Source: SKPT01 sp040905445 (GTDB lineage Bacteria; Planctomycetota; Phycisphaerae; Phycisphaerales; Phycisphaeraceae). From it: a DNA stretch of 64,000 nucleotides. The position numbers and the translations under genes are program-made. Location: contig JBBDRN010000028.1 in assembly GCA_040905445.1 (NCBI GenBank), positions 1 through 64,000 of the forward strand. Direction: 5' to 3'. This document shows, piece after piece, positions 9,431 to 17,200 of the stretch (position 1 is the first letter of the stretch; each line of letters starts with the position of its first letter). The notes beneath the pieces are model-generated. The model ran no database searches. It was not told the DNA's origin and saw only the letters and a list, made by a program, of their open reading frames with translations.

Positions 9431-10144
9431 TCACTTCGCCACGGTCGGATTGAACTTGTTGGCGTTCCAGTGGATGTTGCCCGGCACGCTGCCGGGGGCG
9501 ACCTGGTACACCTGCTCGCGCGTGTGCGTCGTGGCGTGGCCGTCGACGAACACAAAGTGAGACTGGCCCTGTCGATGCCGGTCGAACGCGATCATCTGCC
9601 GCGAGCGCTGCGTCGGGTTGTCCATCCACAGCTCCGGGTGCACATGGTCGGTCGCCGCATACTCGCCTGTCTCGGCGAGCTCCACGGCGAAAATCACGTG
9701 CGTGGGCCTGCGGATGGCGTCGAGGCTGTCGTACACCCTGTAGCCGGGCATCTCGCCGCTCAGGTAGTAGTTGGTGCCGAAGCTCACGCGGCGCAGCCGG
9801 TCCGACGTCGGCTCAGGCACGTCGAAGTGCGGGCTCCGGTCGTCGGGGCATCGAGCCATGATCTCGGCCTCCGCGTAATGCTCGAGCGTGTGAAACCAGC
9901 TCCCTTGCTCGTCGGCGTGCTCGGCCGCGCCGTGCGCGAACCGGCCGACCGGCAGGCCGCCGTCGTGATCAATCACGAAGGTGTGCATCGCCAGCCCCAT
10001 CTGCCGCATGTTGCTCAGGCACTGAATCCCGCGCGCCGTCCGCCTCGCCGCCGAGAGCGCCGGCAGCAGGATCCCGATCAGCAGCGCAATGATGCTGATG
10101 ACCACAAGCAGTTCGATGAGCGTAAAACCGCTCCCGCGCTTCAT
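9431..10144 (-). CDS. Prepilin-like protein with N-terminal methylation motif (DUF1559-like)
   Basis: A 237-residue type II secretion/type IV pilin-like protein. The N-terminus MKRGSGFTLIELLVVISII is a textbook prepilin peptidase site followed by the hydrophobic helix. The start at 10144 is fixed by this motif and by the GGGAGG Shine-Dalgarno upstream. Near the C-terminus HRQGQSHFVFVDGH resembles the H-X9-DG processing-associated motif of planctomycete DUF1559 proteins, with one extra residue in the spacing. The body is rich in His, Trp and acidic residues. It lies 54 bp before the PEP-CTERM gene and about 200 bp after the His-rich small protein, so it belongs to the Fur-linked cluster. Its partner in secretion or surface assembly is unknown. 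Confidence 0.88.
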   Translation of the reverse strand: MKRGSGFTLIELLVVISIIALLIGILLPALSAARRTARGIQCLSNMRQMGLAMHTFVIDHDGGLPVGRFAHGAAEHADEQGSWFHTLEHYAEAEIMARCPDDRSPHFDVPEPTSDRLRRVSFGTNYYLSGEMPGYRVYDSLDAIRRPTHVIFAVELAETGEYAATDHVHPELWMDNPTQRSRQMIAFDRHRQGQSHFVFVDGHATTHTREQVYQVAPGSVPGNIHWNANKFNPTVAK

Positions 10145-10287
10145 CGCGCGCCTCCCTTGCAAAACATCGAGTCCGGCCGAACACAGCAACACCGCGTGCC
10201 GACGATCAAAGTGCCGCTGGCGTAGCGGAGCGTCGCGGGGGTATGGCAGGGTGTGTCGGGGTGTGGCGGGGGTGTGGCGCGGGGTGC

Positions 10288-10310
10288 CACTGGTGGCTTG
10301 TCCACCAGTG
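10288..10310. repeat. Dispersed hairpin repeat, family C (copy 1 of 3)
   Basis: A perfect 9-bp stem CACTGGTGG / CCACCAGTG around the loop CTTGT. Related hairpins occur at 54624-54643 and 59508-59530. It lies in the 200-bp gap between the prepilin-like gene and the His-rich small gene. Confidence 0.75.
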
Positions 10311-10344
10311 CCGTCCCACACAAGCCGCGCCCTTCAGCCCCCAC

Positions 10345-10704
10345 TCACCACGGCGGCGCGCGCCCGCGCACATCGCGCAAAGGCTCGCAAGAAATGATCG
10401 ACGCAGCCGCCCCCGGCAGCAGCGCGTCGCATGGCGTCAGTCGATCCACACATGTCGTCGCCGCCGCCAGCGGCGCCTGCCCCGAGGCGATGAGGTAGCA
10501 CACGAGGCAGTCGTCGCCGGGCGTCGGCTGCGGGCCCTCATCCACCGGCTCGTGCCCGTGATCGTGGTCACGCTCGTGATGATGCGCTGCGGCGGCGCCG
10601 TGCGCCACGCCGAGGTGCGCGGGCGCGGCGAGCCCGAGCCCCGCGGCCATCAGCAGTGTCAGGATCGCCGGCCCGAGGCCGCAAGTTGAGCGCATCCTCG
10701 CCAT
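10345..10704 (-). CDS. Small exported His-rich protein, DUF2946-like
   Basis: A 119-residue protein starting MARMRSTCGLGPAILTLLMA, a clear signal peptide or lipoprotein-like leader. It is followed by a histidine/acid cluster (AHHHERDHDHGHEPVDEG), a Cys pair (DDCLVCYLIASG) and a C-terminal segment ending RGRAPPW. The His cluster, paired Cys and Arg-Ala-Pro-Pro end resemble DUF2946-type proteins linked to metal uptake or resistance; that resemblance is from memory. The stop of the upstream fur-family gene and this ATG overlap as TGATG, so translation is coupled. A metal-binding periplasmic role is inferred. Confidence 0.7.
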   Translation of the reverse strand: MARMRSTCGLGPAILTLLMAAGLGLAAPAHLGVAHGAAAAHHHERDHDHGHEPVDEGPQPTPGDDCLVCYLIASGQAPLAAATTCVDRLTPCDALLPGAAASIISCEPLRDVRGRAPPW

Positions 10705-11078
10705 CACGTGTTGCAGTTCCTGCACAGGCCGTAGAGCAGCAACTCGTGGTCCTCGAGCTTGAAGCCCGTGGGCGTGAGGGGCTGGATGCCGCCGGGGCAG
10801 CCGTCGACCTCGAACACGCCGCCGCACTCGCGGCAGGCGAAGTGGTGATGGTGGTGCTTGCCCGCCGGCTCATAGCGTGTGCCGGCGCCGGGCATTTCGA
10901 CGGCAGCGAGCCAGCCCTCGGCCACGCCCGTTTTCACCGCCCGATAGACCGTCGCCATCCCCAGCCCCGGGGCCGCCGGCTCTGCGGCCGCGAGAATCTC
11001 CTGCGGCGACAGCGGCCGATCGGCGCGCTCCACCGCCTTGCGAATGGCCTGCCGCTGCTGGGTCTGACGTTCTCTCAT
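10704..11078 (-). CDS. Fur-family metal-responsive repressor
   Basis: A 124-residue ferric-uptake-regulator family protein. The winged-helix N-terminal half includes the recognition segment MATVYRAVK. The metal and dimerisation half includes GKHHHHHFACRECGGVFEVDGCP and a C-terminal CRNC pair, which together with CREC gives the structural zinc site. This could be Fur, Zur or PerR; sequence alone does not settle it. The flanking His-rich exported proteins make a zinc-responsive (Zur-like) role attractive. It heads the cluster that includes the His-rich small protein (overlapping TGATG), the prepilin-like protein and the PEP-CTERM protein. A Fur-box-like repeat touches its start, suggesting autoregulation. 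Confidence 0.92.
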   Translation of the reverse strand: MRERQTQQRQAIRKAVERADRPLSPQEILAAAEPAAPGLGMATVYRAVKTGVAEGWLAAVEMPGAGTRYEPAGKHHHHHFACRECGGVFEVDGCPGGIQPLTPTGFKLEDHELLLYGLCRNCNT

Positions 11079-11080
11079 AG

Positions 11081-11096
11081 TGATAACCGATTCTCA
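11081..11096 (-). promoter_or_regulatory. Fur-box-like inverted repeat at the regulator start
   Basis: Plus-strand TGATAAC-CG-ATTCTCA, two 7-bp arms close to the classic TGATAAT / ATTATCA halves (6 of 7 matches each), but with a 2-bp and not a 1-bp centre. It lies 3-18 bp before the ATG of the Fur-family gene, where bound repressor would block the start of expression. Which family member binds here is inference. Confidence 0.5.
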
Positions 11097-11130
11097 TCAG
11101 TAATCTAACTGCCGGTGCGGGGTGGGTCAA

Positions 11131-11270
11131 GGGGGCAGGGGGCAGTCGGCAGGCGGCAGAGGGCGAGGGGCAGTTGGGGCAGGGGACCGCTAACGCCCCC
11201 CCCGCCCCGCGCCACCTGCCCCCTGCCTCCGCTGTCTGCCGCTGCCCCCTGCAGTCTGCCCCCTGCCCCC
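11131..11270. repeat. Inverted repeat in the fur / aldo-keto reductase gap
   Basis: The 15-mer GGGGGCAGGGGGCAG at 11131-11145 has an exact inverted copy at 11256-11270. Between them the G-rich half (to about 11190) mirrors the C-rich half with many imperfect GGGGCAG / CTGCCCC words. The whole 140 bp could fold on itself or form G-rich structures. It separates divergent genes. No promoter could be recognised inside it. Confidence 0.6.
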
Positions 11271-11314
11271 TATCATGCACCCCAACCCCAACCCCCAACC
11301 CCCCGCCTCCCATC

Positions 11315-12379
11315 ATGCACCACCGCACCATCCCCGGCACCGACCTGTCCGTCAGCCTCCTCGCCTTTGGCAACTTCACCTTCGGCACCAACTGGTGGGG
11401 CGACTTCTCCGACGACGAGGCCATCCGACTCCAGAACCTCGCCGTCGACCACGGCGTCAACTTCTTCGACACCGCCCCCGCCTACGGCAACGGCCGCGCC
11501 GAAGGGCTCCTCAAGCCCACCATCGCCCACGCCGGCCGCGACAAGCTCGTCATCTCCACGAAGTTCGGCTACGACGTCTACCAGGATCCGGGCGAGGAGG
11601 GCGGCCACCGCGAGCGCAAGCAGGACTTCTCGCCCGCGTTCATCCGCTTCGAGCTCGAGACCTCGCTCAAGCGCATGGGCATCGAAACCATCGACCTCTA
11701 CCAGGCCCACAACCTCAAGCTGCCGCAGTTCAACGACGAGCTTCGCGAAACCATGCAGCGGCTGATCGAGGAGGGCAAGATCCGCGCCTGGGGCGTCGCG
11801 CTCGGGCCCGCGATCGGCTGGCGCGAGGAGGGGCACAAGTCCTTCAACGACTACGACGCTGCGACGGTGCAGACGGTGTTCAACCTTTACGAGCAGGACC
11901 CGGGCCGGGAGTTCTGCGAGCTCGCCCAGCGTCGCGGTCGCGGCGGCGTGATCGCCCGCGTGCCGACCAACTCCGGCATCCTCGATGAGGAGTTCAAGTC
12001 GCCGGAGCACACCTTCCCGCCGTCGGACCACCGCAAGTTCCGCGACCGCGACTGGCTGGTCTACGGGCTCCGGAAGAACGCGATCGTCAAGCCCATGGCC
12101 GAGCAGCTCGGCCTGTCGCTGCGTCAGCTTGCGTTCAAGTGGCTGGCGTCACAGCCGGGGCTCGTGTCGATCGAGCCCAATGTCATCGGCGACGCGGATG
12201 TGCTCGACTTCGCGGCCGTGAGCGACGGCGAACCCCTGCCCGAGCACGTCCTCACGGACCTGGCCAACCTCTACGCGCGCGACTTCGACCTCGGCGACGC
12301 GGCCCACCCGTGCGACCTCAAGTCGAGCACCGCGGCGGGGGGGAGTGTGCGCAGCGGGTATGAGCCGGTCGGCGTCTGA
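11315..12379 (+). CDS. Aldo/keto reductase
   Basis: A 354-residue NADPH-dependent oxidoreductase of the AKR superfamily (TIM barrel). It starts HHRTIPGTDLSVSLLAFGNF. The catalytic tetrad is visible as Asp and Tyr in NFFDTAPAYGNGRAEGLL, Lys in LVISTKFGYDV and His in DLYQAHNLK. The C-terminal cofactor part includes LAFKWLASQPGLVSIEPNVI. The ATG at 11315 is chosen because the family start (IPGTDLxVS) follows directly, while the upstream in-frame sequence is translated low-complexity DNA. The substrate cannot be predicted. Neighbours give no pathway clue: a metal regulator upstream and a convergent amidotransferase downstream. Confidence 0.93.
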   Translation: MHHRTIPGTDLSVSLLAFGNFTFGTNWWGDFSDDEAIRLQNLAVDHGVNFFDTAPAYGNGRAEGLLKPTIAHAGRDKLVISTKFGYDVYQDPGEEGGHRERKQDFSPAFIRFELETSLKRMGIETIDLYQAHNLKLPQFNDELRETMQRLIEEGKIRAWGVALGPAIGWREEGHKSFNDYDAATVQTVFNLYEQDPGREFCELAQRRGRGGVIARVPTNSGILDEEFKSPEHTFPPSDHRKFRDRDWLVYGLRKNAIVKPMAEQLGLSLRQLAFKWLASQPGLVSIEPNVIGDADVLDFAAVSDGEPLPEHVLTDLANLYARDFDLGDAAHPCDLKSSTAAGGSVRSGYEPVGV

Positions 12380-12468
12380 ATTTCAGATTTCGGATTTGAC
12401 CCGGGGCTTCGCCGCCGGCGCGCCCCCGGTCGACGAATCTATCGCGCATGTGCGGCGCGCCGGGGGAA

Positions 12469-12489
12469 GGTCCGCACAGCGGACCCTAC
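12469..12489. repeat. Dispersed hairpin repeat, family B (complete copy)
   Basis: Hairpin with arms GGTCCGC and GCGGACC around ACA, followed by CTAC (the reverse orientation of the copy at 33152-33172). It lies between two convergent genes. The same region (12379-12400) has an AT-rich TTTCAGATTTCGGATTTG string related to the repeat inserted in gcvP. Confidence 0.7.
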
Positions 12490-12543
12490 GTACCCCTTGG
12501 CGATCTCTCTGCGCCCCTTGGCGCCTTGGCGTTTAAGCACGAT

Positions 12544-13308
12544 TCACGATACGCTACCGTGCCAGTTGCCGATCGCCCCGCGCTGGCCGCCGAGGCGCTT
12601 CTCCAGCGCGAACAGCAGGTCGGCGAAGTTGGCGATCTGCCGATCGCCGAGATGGCGGTAGGTGTCGTAATGCAGGTCCATGTCGCGGCGCAGGGCGTCG
12701 GCATCGGCGCCGCCGGCGCGGATCCAGTCGGCGTGCCTGCTCAGCACGCGCTCGATGTCGTCGCGCGTCCACTCGAAGTGGTACTGGAAGCCGTAGGTCT
12801 TGAGGCCCACCTTGAACGCCTGCACACGGCACATCGCCGAGCCGGCCAGCGGCGTGGCGCCGGGCGGCAGGTCGGTGACCGCCTGGCCGTGGAGGTGGAA
12901 CTGGCGTGCGTTCCAGGGGATGCCGGCCATGAGCGGGTCGATTGTGCCGGGGAACGCGAGACGGACCGGGTGCCAGCCGATCTCCGCCTGGTCCATGGCG
13001 GCGACGGTGCCGCCCAGCGCCGCGGCGATCATCTGCGCCCCGAGGCAGACGCCGACGATCGGGATGCCGGCCTCGTGGGCCTGGCGGAGCAGCTCCATCT
13101 CGCGCGCCATCCAGGGGTGCTTCTCGGCGTCGGTGACGTTCATCGGCCCGCCGAGGCTGATGATGCCGTCGATGTCATCAAGGTCCGGGGGCAGGGGGTC
13201 GCCGGCGTGCAGCTCGACGACCCGCAGCCGGTGACCGTGATCGCGCAGGATGGACCCGAGCTGGGCGGGATGCTCGCTGGCGTGGTGCTCGACGACAAGG
13301 ATGGCCAT
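12544..13308 (-). CDS. Class I glutamine amidotransferase-like protein
   Basis: A 254-residue stand-alone GATase1 domain that probably releases ammonia from glutamine or acts as a gamma-glutamyl hydrolase. The nucleophile Cys lies in IVGVCLGAQMIAAALGG, the catalytic His-Glu in FQYHFEWT, and GIISLGGPMNVTD forms the oxyanion region. The start at 13308 (MAILVVEHHASEHPAQLG) gives the usual N-terminus. A C-terminal helical part (about 190-254) follows the catalytic domain. No synthase partner is adjacent; the divergent neighbour is the QueC-like gene. The exact substrate is unknown. Confidence 0.9.
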   Translation of the reverse strand: MAILVVEHHASEHPAQLGSILRDHGHRLRVVELHAGDPLPPDLDDIDGIISLGGPMNVTDAEKHPWMAREMELLRQAHEAGIPIVGVCLGAQMIAAALGGTVAAMDQAEIGWHPVRLAFPGTIDPLMAGIPWNARQFHLHGQAVTDLPPGATPLAGSAMCRVQAFKVGLKTYGFQYHFEWTRDDIERVLSRHADWIRAGGADADALRRDMDLHYDTYRHLGDRQIANFADLLFALEKRLGGQRGAIGNWHGSVS

Positions 13309-13505
13309 GACGTTGCGTTCCGTGTCCTCGCGGGCGCTGGCCGTGTGCCAGCACTTCCGGCAGGGAGATCGCAAGTCTCGACGCGCACCGGCGCGCTGTC
13401 AAGGCAAGCCCGCCATCCGCGGGCTTGCGGGAGCGGCGGCGGACGCGGCGCTGAAAGGCACTGCGTCGCTGGGGTCAAGCCGCCGGTCCAGCCGATAAGC
13501 CCGAC

Positions 13506-14144
13506 ATGAGCGGTGCACATTGGCTCATTCTCGGCGGCGGGGGGTTGCGGGCGCTGGTGGCCACGGCATTGATCGTGCGCGAGCACCAGGCCCGGGAGGT
13601 GGCGATCCTGCACGTGCGCGACGGTCGGCCCGGCGGCGTCCCCCGCGCCGAGCACGCCCGGTTGCAGGCGGAGCATTTCGGCATCAAGCGCTTCGAGGAA
13701 CAGGCGCTGCCGAGCCTGTTCGGCCCGGACCCCGCGCGGGCGGCGGGCACGCCGCAGGGCCCGATGATGCGGGCCGCGCACCTGCTCGGCGCGGGCGTGG
13801 CCCATGCCGCGCTGCGGTCGGTCGACCGTGTGCTGTGGCCCACGTCCTGCAACGCCGAGGCCCAGCCAGCGGCAGTTGCGACGGAGCAGATGCTGCTCGT
13901 CGGGCAACTCGCGGGTCTCGAGGCCGCGACGGCACCTCGCATCGAGGCCCCGCTGCTGGAGCTGGCGGACACGCAGGTCATCGAACTCGGCAGCCAGCTC
14001 GGCGTGCCGTGGGAGCTGGCGCGGTCCTGCCTGCTGGGCGGGGCCGACGCCTGCCGGGCGTGCTCGGCGTGCCTGCGCCGCAAGCATGCCTTCGCCCGCG
14101 CGGGCATCGACGACCCCATCGAGAAGCCCATGCCCGCGGCGTGA
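13506..14144 (+). CDS. QueC-like protein with a degenerate PP-loop
   Basis: A 212-residue protein related to 7-cyano-7-deazaguanine synthase (QueC), which makes preQ0 from CDG, ammonia and ATP. The C-terminal zinc site is intact: SCLLGGADACRACSACLRRK contains the expected four Cys, followed by HAFARAGIDDP as in QueC. The region IEAPLLELADTQVIELGSQL also fits. The N-terminal ATP PP-loop, normally SGGLDS, is here GGGGLRAL, lacking the Asp and Ser. It is therefore either a diverged enzyme using another loop or a non-catalytic relative. No queD, queE or folE is nearby. It is divergent from the amidotransferase gene, and the two share a 198-bp gap. Confidence 0.75.
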   Translation: MSGAHWLILGGGGLRALVATALIVREHQAREVAILHVRDGRPGGVPRAEHARLQAEHFGIKRFEEQALPSLFGPDPARAAGTPQGPMMRAAHLLGAGVAHAALRSVDRVLWPTSCNAEAQPAAVATEQMLLVGQLAGLEAATAPRIEAPLLELADTQVIELGSQLGVPWELARSCLLGGADACRACSACLRRKHAFARAGIDDPIEKPMPAA

Positions 14145-14470
14145 CATGGCAGGCCCTGGGCTTGTCGGAGAACGTCGGAAGTCGGGCGCCGTGTGCTTTT
14201 GGTTCATCCGCGATGTCCGGGGACGACCCACACGGTCGCGCCGAGCCTTGGTTGCAGCCCCTGCGGGGCTGAACTCGAAGCCGGCGTGCGACGCCGTGAT
14301 CAAGGTTGCGTGCGATCTTTGAAGTACCGCGAAGCAGCGAAGAACGCGGAGGGCGCGAAGGGATGTGATTTGCGTAGCTTCTTTTTCTTCGCGCCCTTCG
14401 CTTGCTTCGCCTCTTCGCGGTTCAATGACGAGTTCGTTCCGCTGCCTGCACCTGTGGCAAGCGCCGCCGC
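14145..14470. other. Intergenic region with several repeats
   Basis: No gene seen. It holds a small perfect hairpin CAGCCCC-TGC-GGGGCTG (14265-14281) and a long imperfect inverted repeat (14321-14423, listed separately). It lies between two convergent genes and may serve as a terminator region for both. Confidence 0.5.
14321..14423. repeat. Long inverted repeat, family D
   Basis: Left arm 14321-14360 and right arm 14387-14423 are inverted, differing by a 3-bp gap and a few bases; both are built of CGAAG words (CCGCGAAG, GCGAAG, GGGCGCGAAG), with a 26-bp loop. The right-arm flank (14405-14437) recurs as a 33-bp direct copy in the opposite orientation at 46465-46497 with one mismatch. Confidence 0.75.
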
Positions 14471-15394
14471 TCACCGCCCCTCCCCAGCCTCCTCCTCCGA
14501 CTCGTGCGCCGCCGCCTCCACGTCTGCTCGCAGACGCTGGTTCAGGTGCCGCACCGTGAGCGCCACGCCTGCGCTCGTCGCCAGCACCAGGATCACCAGC
14601 CCCCACGGCACCTCGCCGCGCATCAGCGCCTGGTAGATGGCGTCCACCCCCACCACCAGCACGATCGTCCCCGGCAGCTTGCCCACCAGCGACCACATCA
14701 CGTACGTCTTCAGCCGTACCTGCGTGATCCCGAACCCGTAATTCACCACCCAGAACGGCAGCACGTGGATCAGCCGCGTCGTCACCACCATCACCGGCCC
14801 GTGGTCCCGGCTCAGGCGGTTGATCTGTGCGAAGCGTCGGCTGCGTCCGATGTGCCGCATCATCCAGTCGCGAAGCACGTATCGCGCCACGAGGAACGAC
14901 GCCGTCGCCGCCACGCTCGACGCCACCAGCGACACACCCACGCCCAGCAGCGCGCCGAACATCGCCCCTGCCGCCGCGGTGAGCACCGACCCGGGGAACC
15001 CGAGCATGGTCAACGGCACGTAGATGGCGACGAACACGAGTGGCGCCCAGTAGTCCCAGGCGTCGATCCACGCCCGCAGCTCCGCCAGGTCGCCGCGCAG
15101 CCCCAGGTGCTTGCTGACGAAGTACAGCCCGGCCAGCAGCGCCAGCGCCGCCAGCGGATGCCACCACCGCAGCACACGCTGCTCCACCTCCGCGAGTGTC
15201 GTCGGCATCGGGTCGTCCACCCCCGCCGCCGCCGTACCCGTCAGCTCACCCGCTGGCGTCGCCGACACGGACGATGATGGCGTGGCAGACCGTGATGGAT
15301 CCGGCCCCGACCCTGGCGAGGGCGACGGTGACGGCGGAGGTGGGGGGGGTGGCGGAGGCGGTGGTGACGGTGGCGGGGGGGGTTGATCGTTCAT
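14471..15394 (-). CDS. TVP38/TMEM64-family membrane protein
   Basis: A 307-residue integral membrane protein of the TVP38/TMEM64 (SNARE-associated, DedA-related) family. Residues 1-75 are a low-complexity Pro/Ser-rich cytoplasmic tail. The membrane part begins at about 77 (WHPLAALALLAGLYFVSKHL). The family core follows: VFVAIYVPLTMLGFPGSVLT, AAGAMFGALLGVGVSLVAS, then TTRLIHVLPFWVVNYGFGIT and a last helix VPWGLVILVLATSAGVALTV. Members are thought to affect membrane lipid handling; the substrate here is unknown. It lies just outside the left attachment site of the integrated element and is probably a host gene. Confidence 0.88.
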   Translation of the reverse strand: MNDQPPPPPSPPPPPPPPPPPSPSPSPGSGPDPSRSATPSSSVSATPAGELTGTAAAGVDDPMPTTLAEVEQRVLRWWHPLAALALLAGLYFVSKHLGLRGDLAELRAWIDAWDYWAPLVFVAIYVPLTMLGFPGSVLTAAAGAMFGALLGVGVSLVASSVAATASFLVARYVLRDWMMRHIGRSRRFAQINRLSRDHGPVMVVTTRLIHVLPFWVVNYGFGITQVRLKTYVMWSLVGKLPGTIVLVVGVDAIYQALMRGEVPWGLVILVLATSAGVALTVRHLNQRLRADVEAAAHESEEEAGEGR

Positions 15395-15491
15395 CGGCAG
15401 CCCTGCCGTTACTTAAAGCCGTCACATCCCTGTGCCACATCCATCCCCGGCTCCCCCCATGGCTCACGACGTGAGCCTGACATGTCATCTG

Positions 15492-15536
15492 CAATGGGCG
15501 ATACTGGACTCGAACCAGTGACCTCACGGGTGTGAT
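15492..15536. other. Left attachment site (tRNA-Val 3' remnant)
   Basis: Identical over 45 bp to 26046-26090: CAAT, then the acceptor 3' strand GGGCGAT, the whole T arm, the variable loop and the anticodon arm up to the anticodon loop (GTGTGAT). Beyond 15536 the sequence departs from the tRNA and no acceptor partner strand is present, so this copy cannot fold into a tRNA. A hairpin CTTCCGCG-CTTTT-CGCGGAAG lies at 15631-15651 just inside the element. Confidence 0.9.
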
Positions 15537-15739
15537 GCACCATTAGTCCAGCGCGCCAGTCGACCAATTGGCGATTCGAGCATATCACGCGGGATTCGTC
15601 ATTGCAATCATTGCCTTAACCTTACCCTTACTTCCGCGCTTTTCGCGGAAGATGCGCGGAACAATCGAACCGCTGACCTCAAACGCCTCTCCCGTGCGCC
15701 CGCGAAACCCCCCGCCAGCGCGCGGCCGACGGGGGCGGG

Positions 15740-16894
15740 TCAGTAGCTCATCGCGCGGGCCGCGTGGCCGCTCAGGTCGTGGATGGCGACCAGGTACCGC
15801 TGCGTCGTCTCAAGGCTGCTGTGCCCGAGGTAGAGCCGAACCCGCTCCAGGTCCACGCCCAGGTTGAGCAGCCGCGTGGCGGCCGTCTTGCGCGTGCTGT
15901 GGGCGCTGATGTGTTTGCCGATGTTGGCCCGGGCGCACCGCACCTTGAGCTGCCGGCGGATGCTGCGGGTGGTCAGGGCTTCGGCTTTGCGGCCCCTGGC
16001 GCCGCGCCACAGCGGGCAGGCGTCGCGCCAGTCGCCGCCGGTGTGCTTCAGGTGCCGCTCCACCGCCGCGACCAGGTCGTCGCCCACCGGCATCGTGCGC
16101 AGGCGCTCGCCCTTGCCGACGACGCGCAGCAGGCGCTCGCCACCGTGCATGATGAAATGCGCCCCCTCGCGCTGGCGCTTCCAGTCGGACGGCTCGGCCG
16201 CTGACATACCCGCCAGCTCGCCGACGCGCAGGCCGCACCAGAACGCGACGCGCAGCAGTGCCGCGTCCCGGATGTCGTTCGGGTGGGTGCCGGCGTCGCA
16301 CGCCTCGATGACCGTCCGCACCTCGTCCGGCGTCAGCACGTCCAGCGTCGATCGCGGCTCGCCCTTGGGCCGGCGTACGATGATCGGATCAAGGGGGTTG
16401 GGTGGCGTCCGAAAGCCCAACCGCACCTCGCGTGCCAGCAGATACGAAACCACCTGCAACTTGCGGCGGACGGTGGATCCGGCGTAGCCCTTCGATCGCA
16501 ACAGCTCCAGCAGCCGCATCCCGTGGGCGACGTCGATCGTCACCAGGTCAGCCGTTGAACCCAGGGCCAGCAGGTCGGCCGCGTGGCGCAGGTCCGCCGC
16601 ATAGGCGCGGCGGCTGTGCGGGCTGGCCAGCGAAGCGATGTACGCCTGCACGCGATGGGCCGGTGTGTCGAGGTTGGGCGGTGGCGTCGTGCTCGCATCC
16701 TCATCGCGCCAGTAGCCGTTGCTCTTGCGCCGCCCCCTGCCGATGGCGGGGTCGTCCTTCGCCAGCTCGCGGCGGATGGTCGATACCGAATTTTGAGACA
16801 CACCCACCGCGTCTGCGATCCCCTCCTGCGCGTCACCGCGCCCGAGCATCGCGGCAATGCGCCGCTTCGTCGTCTCTGATATGCGCTGCTGCAT
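15740..16894 (-). CDS. Tyrosine recombinase with N-terminal HTH
   Basis: A 384-residue site-specific recombinase. Residues 1-55 are a helix-turn-helix (QRISETTKRRIAAMLGRGD then AVGVSQNSVSTIRREL). Residues about 90-185 are a SAM-like core-binding domain, and the C-terminal 200 residues are catalytic. The first Arg lies in WCGLRVGELAG, the Lys in VVGKGERLRTMPV, HxxR in SAHSTRKTAATRL, the second His in LGHSSLETTQRYL, and the Tyr is in that same segment. All catalytic residues are present. The ATG at 16894 follows from the HTH start. It lies 203 bp inside the left attachment site. Whether it excises the element, or is an older or nested integrase, is unclear because a second recombinase lies at the other end. 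Confidence 0.9.
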   Translation of the reverse strand: MQQRISETTKRRIAAMLGRGDAQEGIADAVGVSQNSVSTIRRELAKDDPAIGRGRRKSNGYWRDEDASTTPPPNLDTPAHRVQAYIASLASPHSRRAYAADLRHAADLLALGSTADLVTIDVAHGMRLLELLRSKGYAGSTVRRKLQVVSYLLAREVRLGFRTPPNPLDPIIVRRPKGEPRSTLDVLTPDEVRTVIEACDAGTHPNDIRDAALLRVAFWCGLRVGELAGMSAAEPSDWKRQREGAHFIMHGGERLLRVVGKGERLRTMPVGDDLVAAVERHLKHTGGDWRDACPLWRGARGRKAEALTTRSIRRQLKVRCARANIGKHISAHSTRKTAATRLLNLGVDLERVRLYLGHSSLETTQRYLVAIHDLSGHAARAMSY

Positions 16895-17166
16895 GTCCTG
16901 CTCCCTGCGCAGGCCGCACCTCGCACGGCTGCGAAACCACCGGGAAGGTGATAACCGTGGAGGTGCGGCTTGTCGTGGGTCTTGGGCAGGCCCGATGGTT
17001 TCGCGTCGGTCAGCATGACCACCCGCGCCCTCCTCGTCAACTCCTTCGCCACAGAAGCCGTACAACGCCGTCTAAGGCGTCCCAGCCTCGCGGGGGTCCT
17101 ATGGGTCGGGTGGAGGGCGCGGGAGGCGGGAGGCGAAGGGGAGGCGGACGAGGGAAAAGGAAGGAT

Positions 17167-17200
17167 AAACCCCCTGTACCAATTTTGGTACAAGGGGTTT
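17167..17200. promoter_or_regulatory. 34-bp palindrome directly before the ATG at 17201
   Basis: Two 16-bp arms (17167-17182 and 17185-17200) with a 2-bp centre and one mismatch (17174 against 17193). The inner part is TGTACCAA-TT-TTGGTACA and the outer part AAACCCC / GGGGTTT. The right arm ends on the base before the ATG. It could be an operator for autorepression or an RNA hairpin hiding the start; no Shine-Dalgarno is visible outside it. Confidence 0.7.

Noticed and set aside
11081..11096. Canonical 7-1-7 Fur box
   Set aside because: The halves fit, but the centre is 2 bp, so it is reported only as Fur-box-like.
12379..12543. Terminator between the aldo/keto reductase and the amidotransferase
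   Set aside because: A family B hairpin is present but no T run follows on either strand, so it is listed only as a repeat.
15496..15575. A second tRNA-Val gene
   Set aside because: Only the 3' part matches; the sequence on the 5' side cannot pair to make the acceptor or anticodon stems. It is best explained as the attachment remnant.
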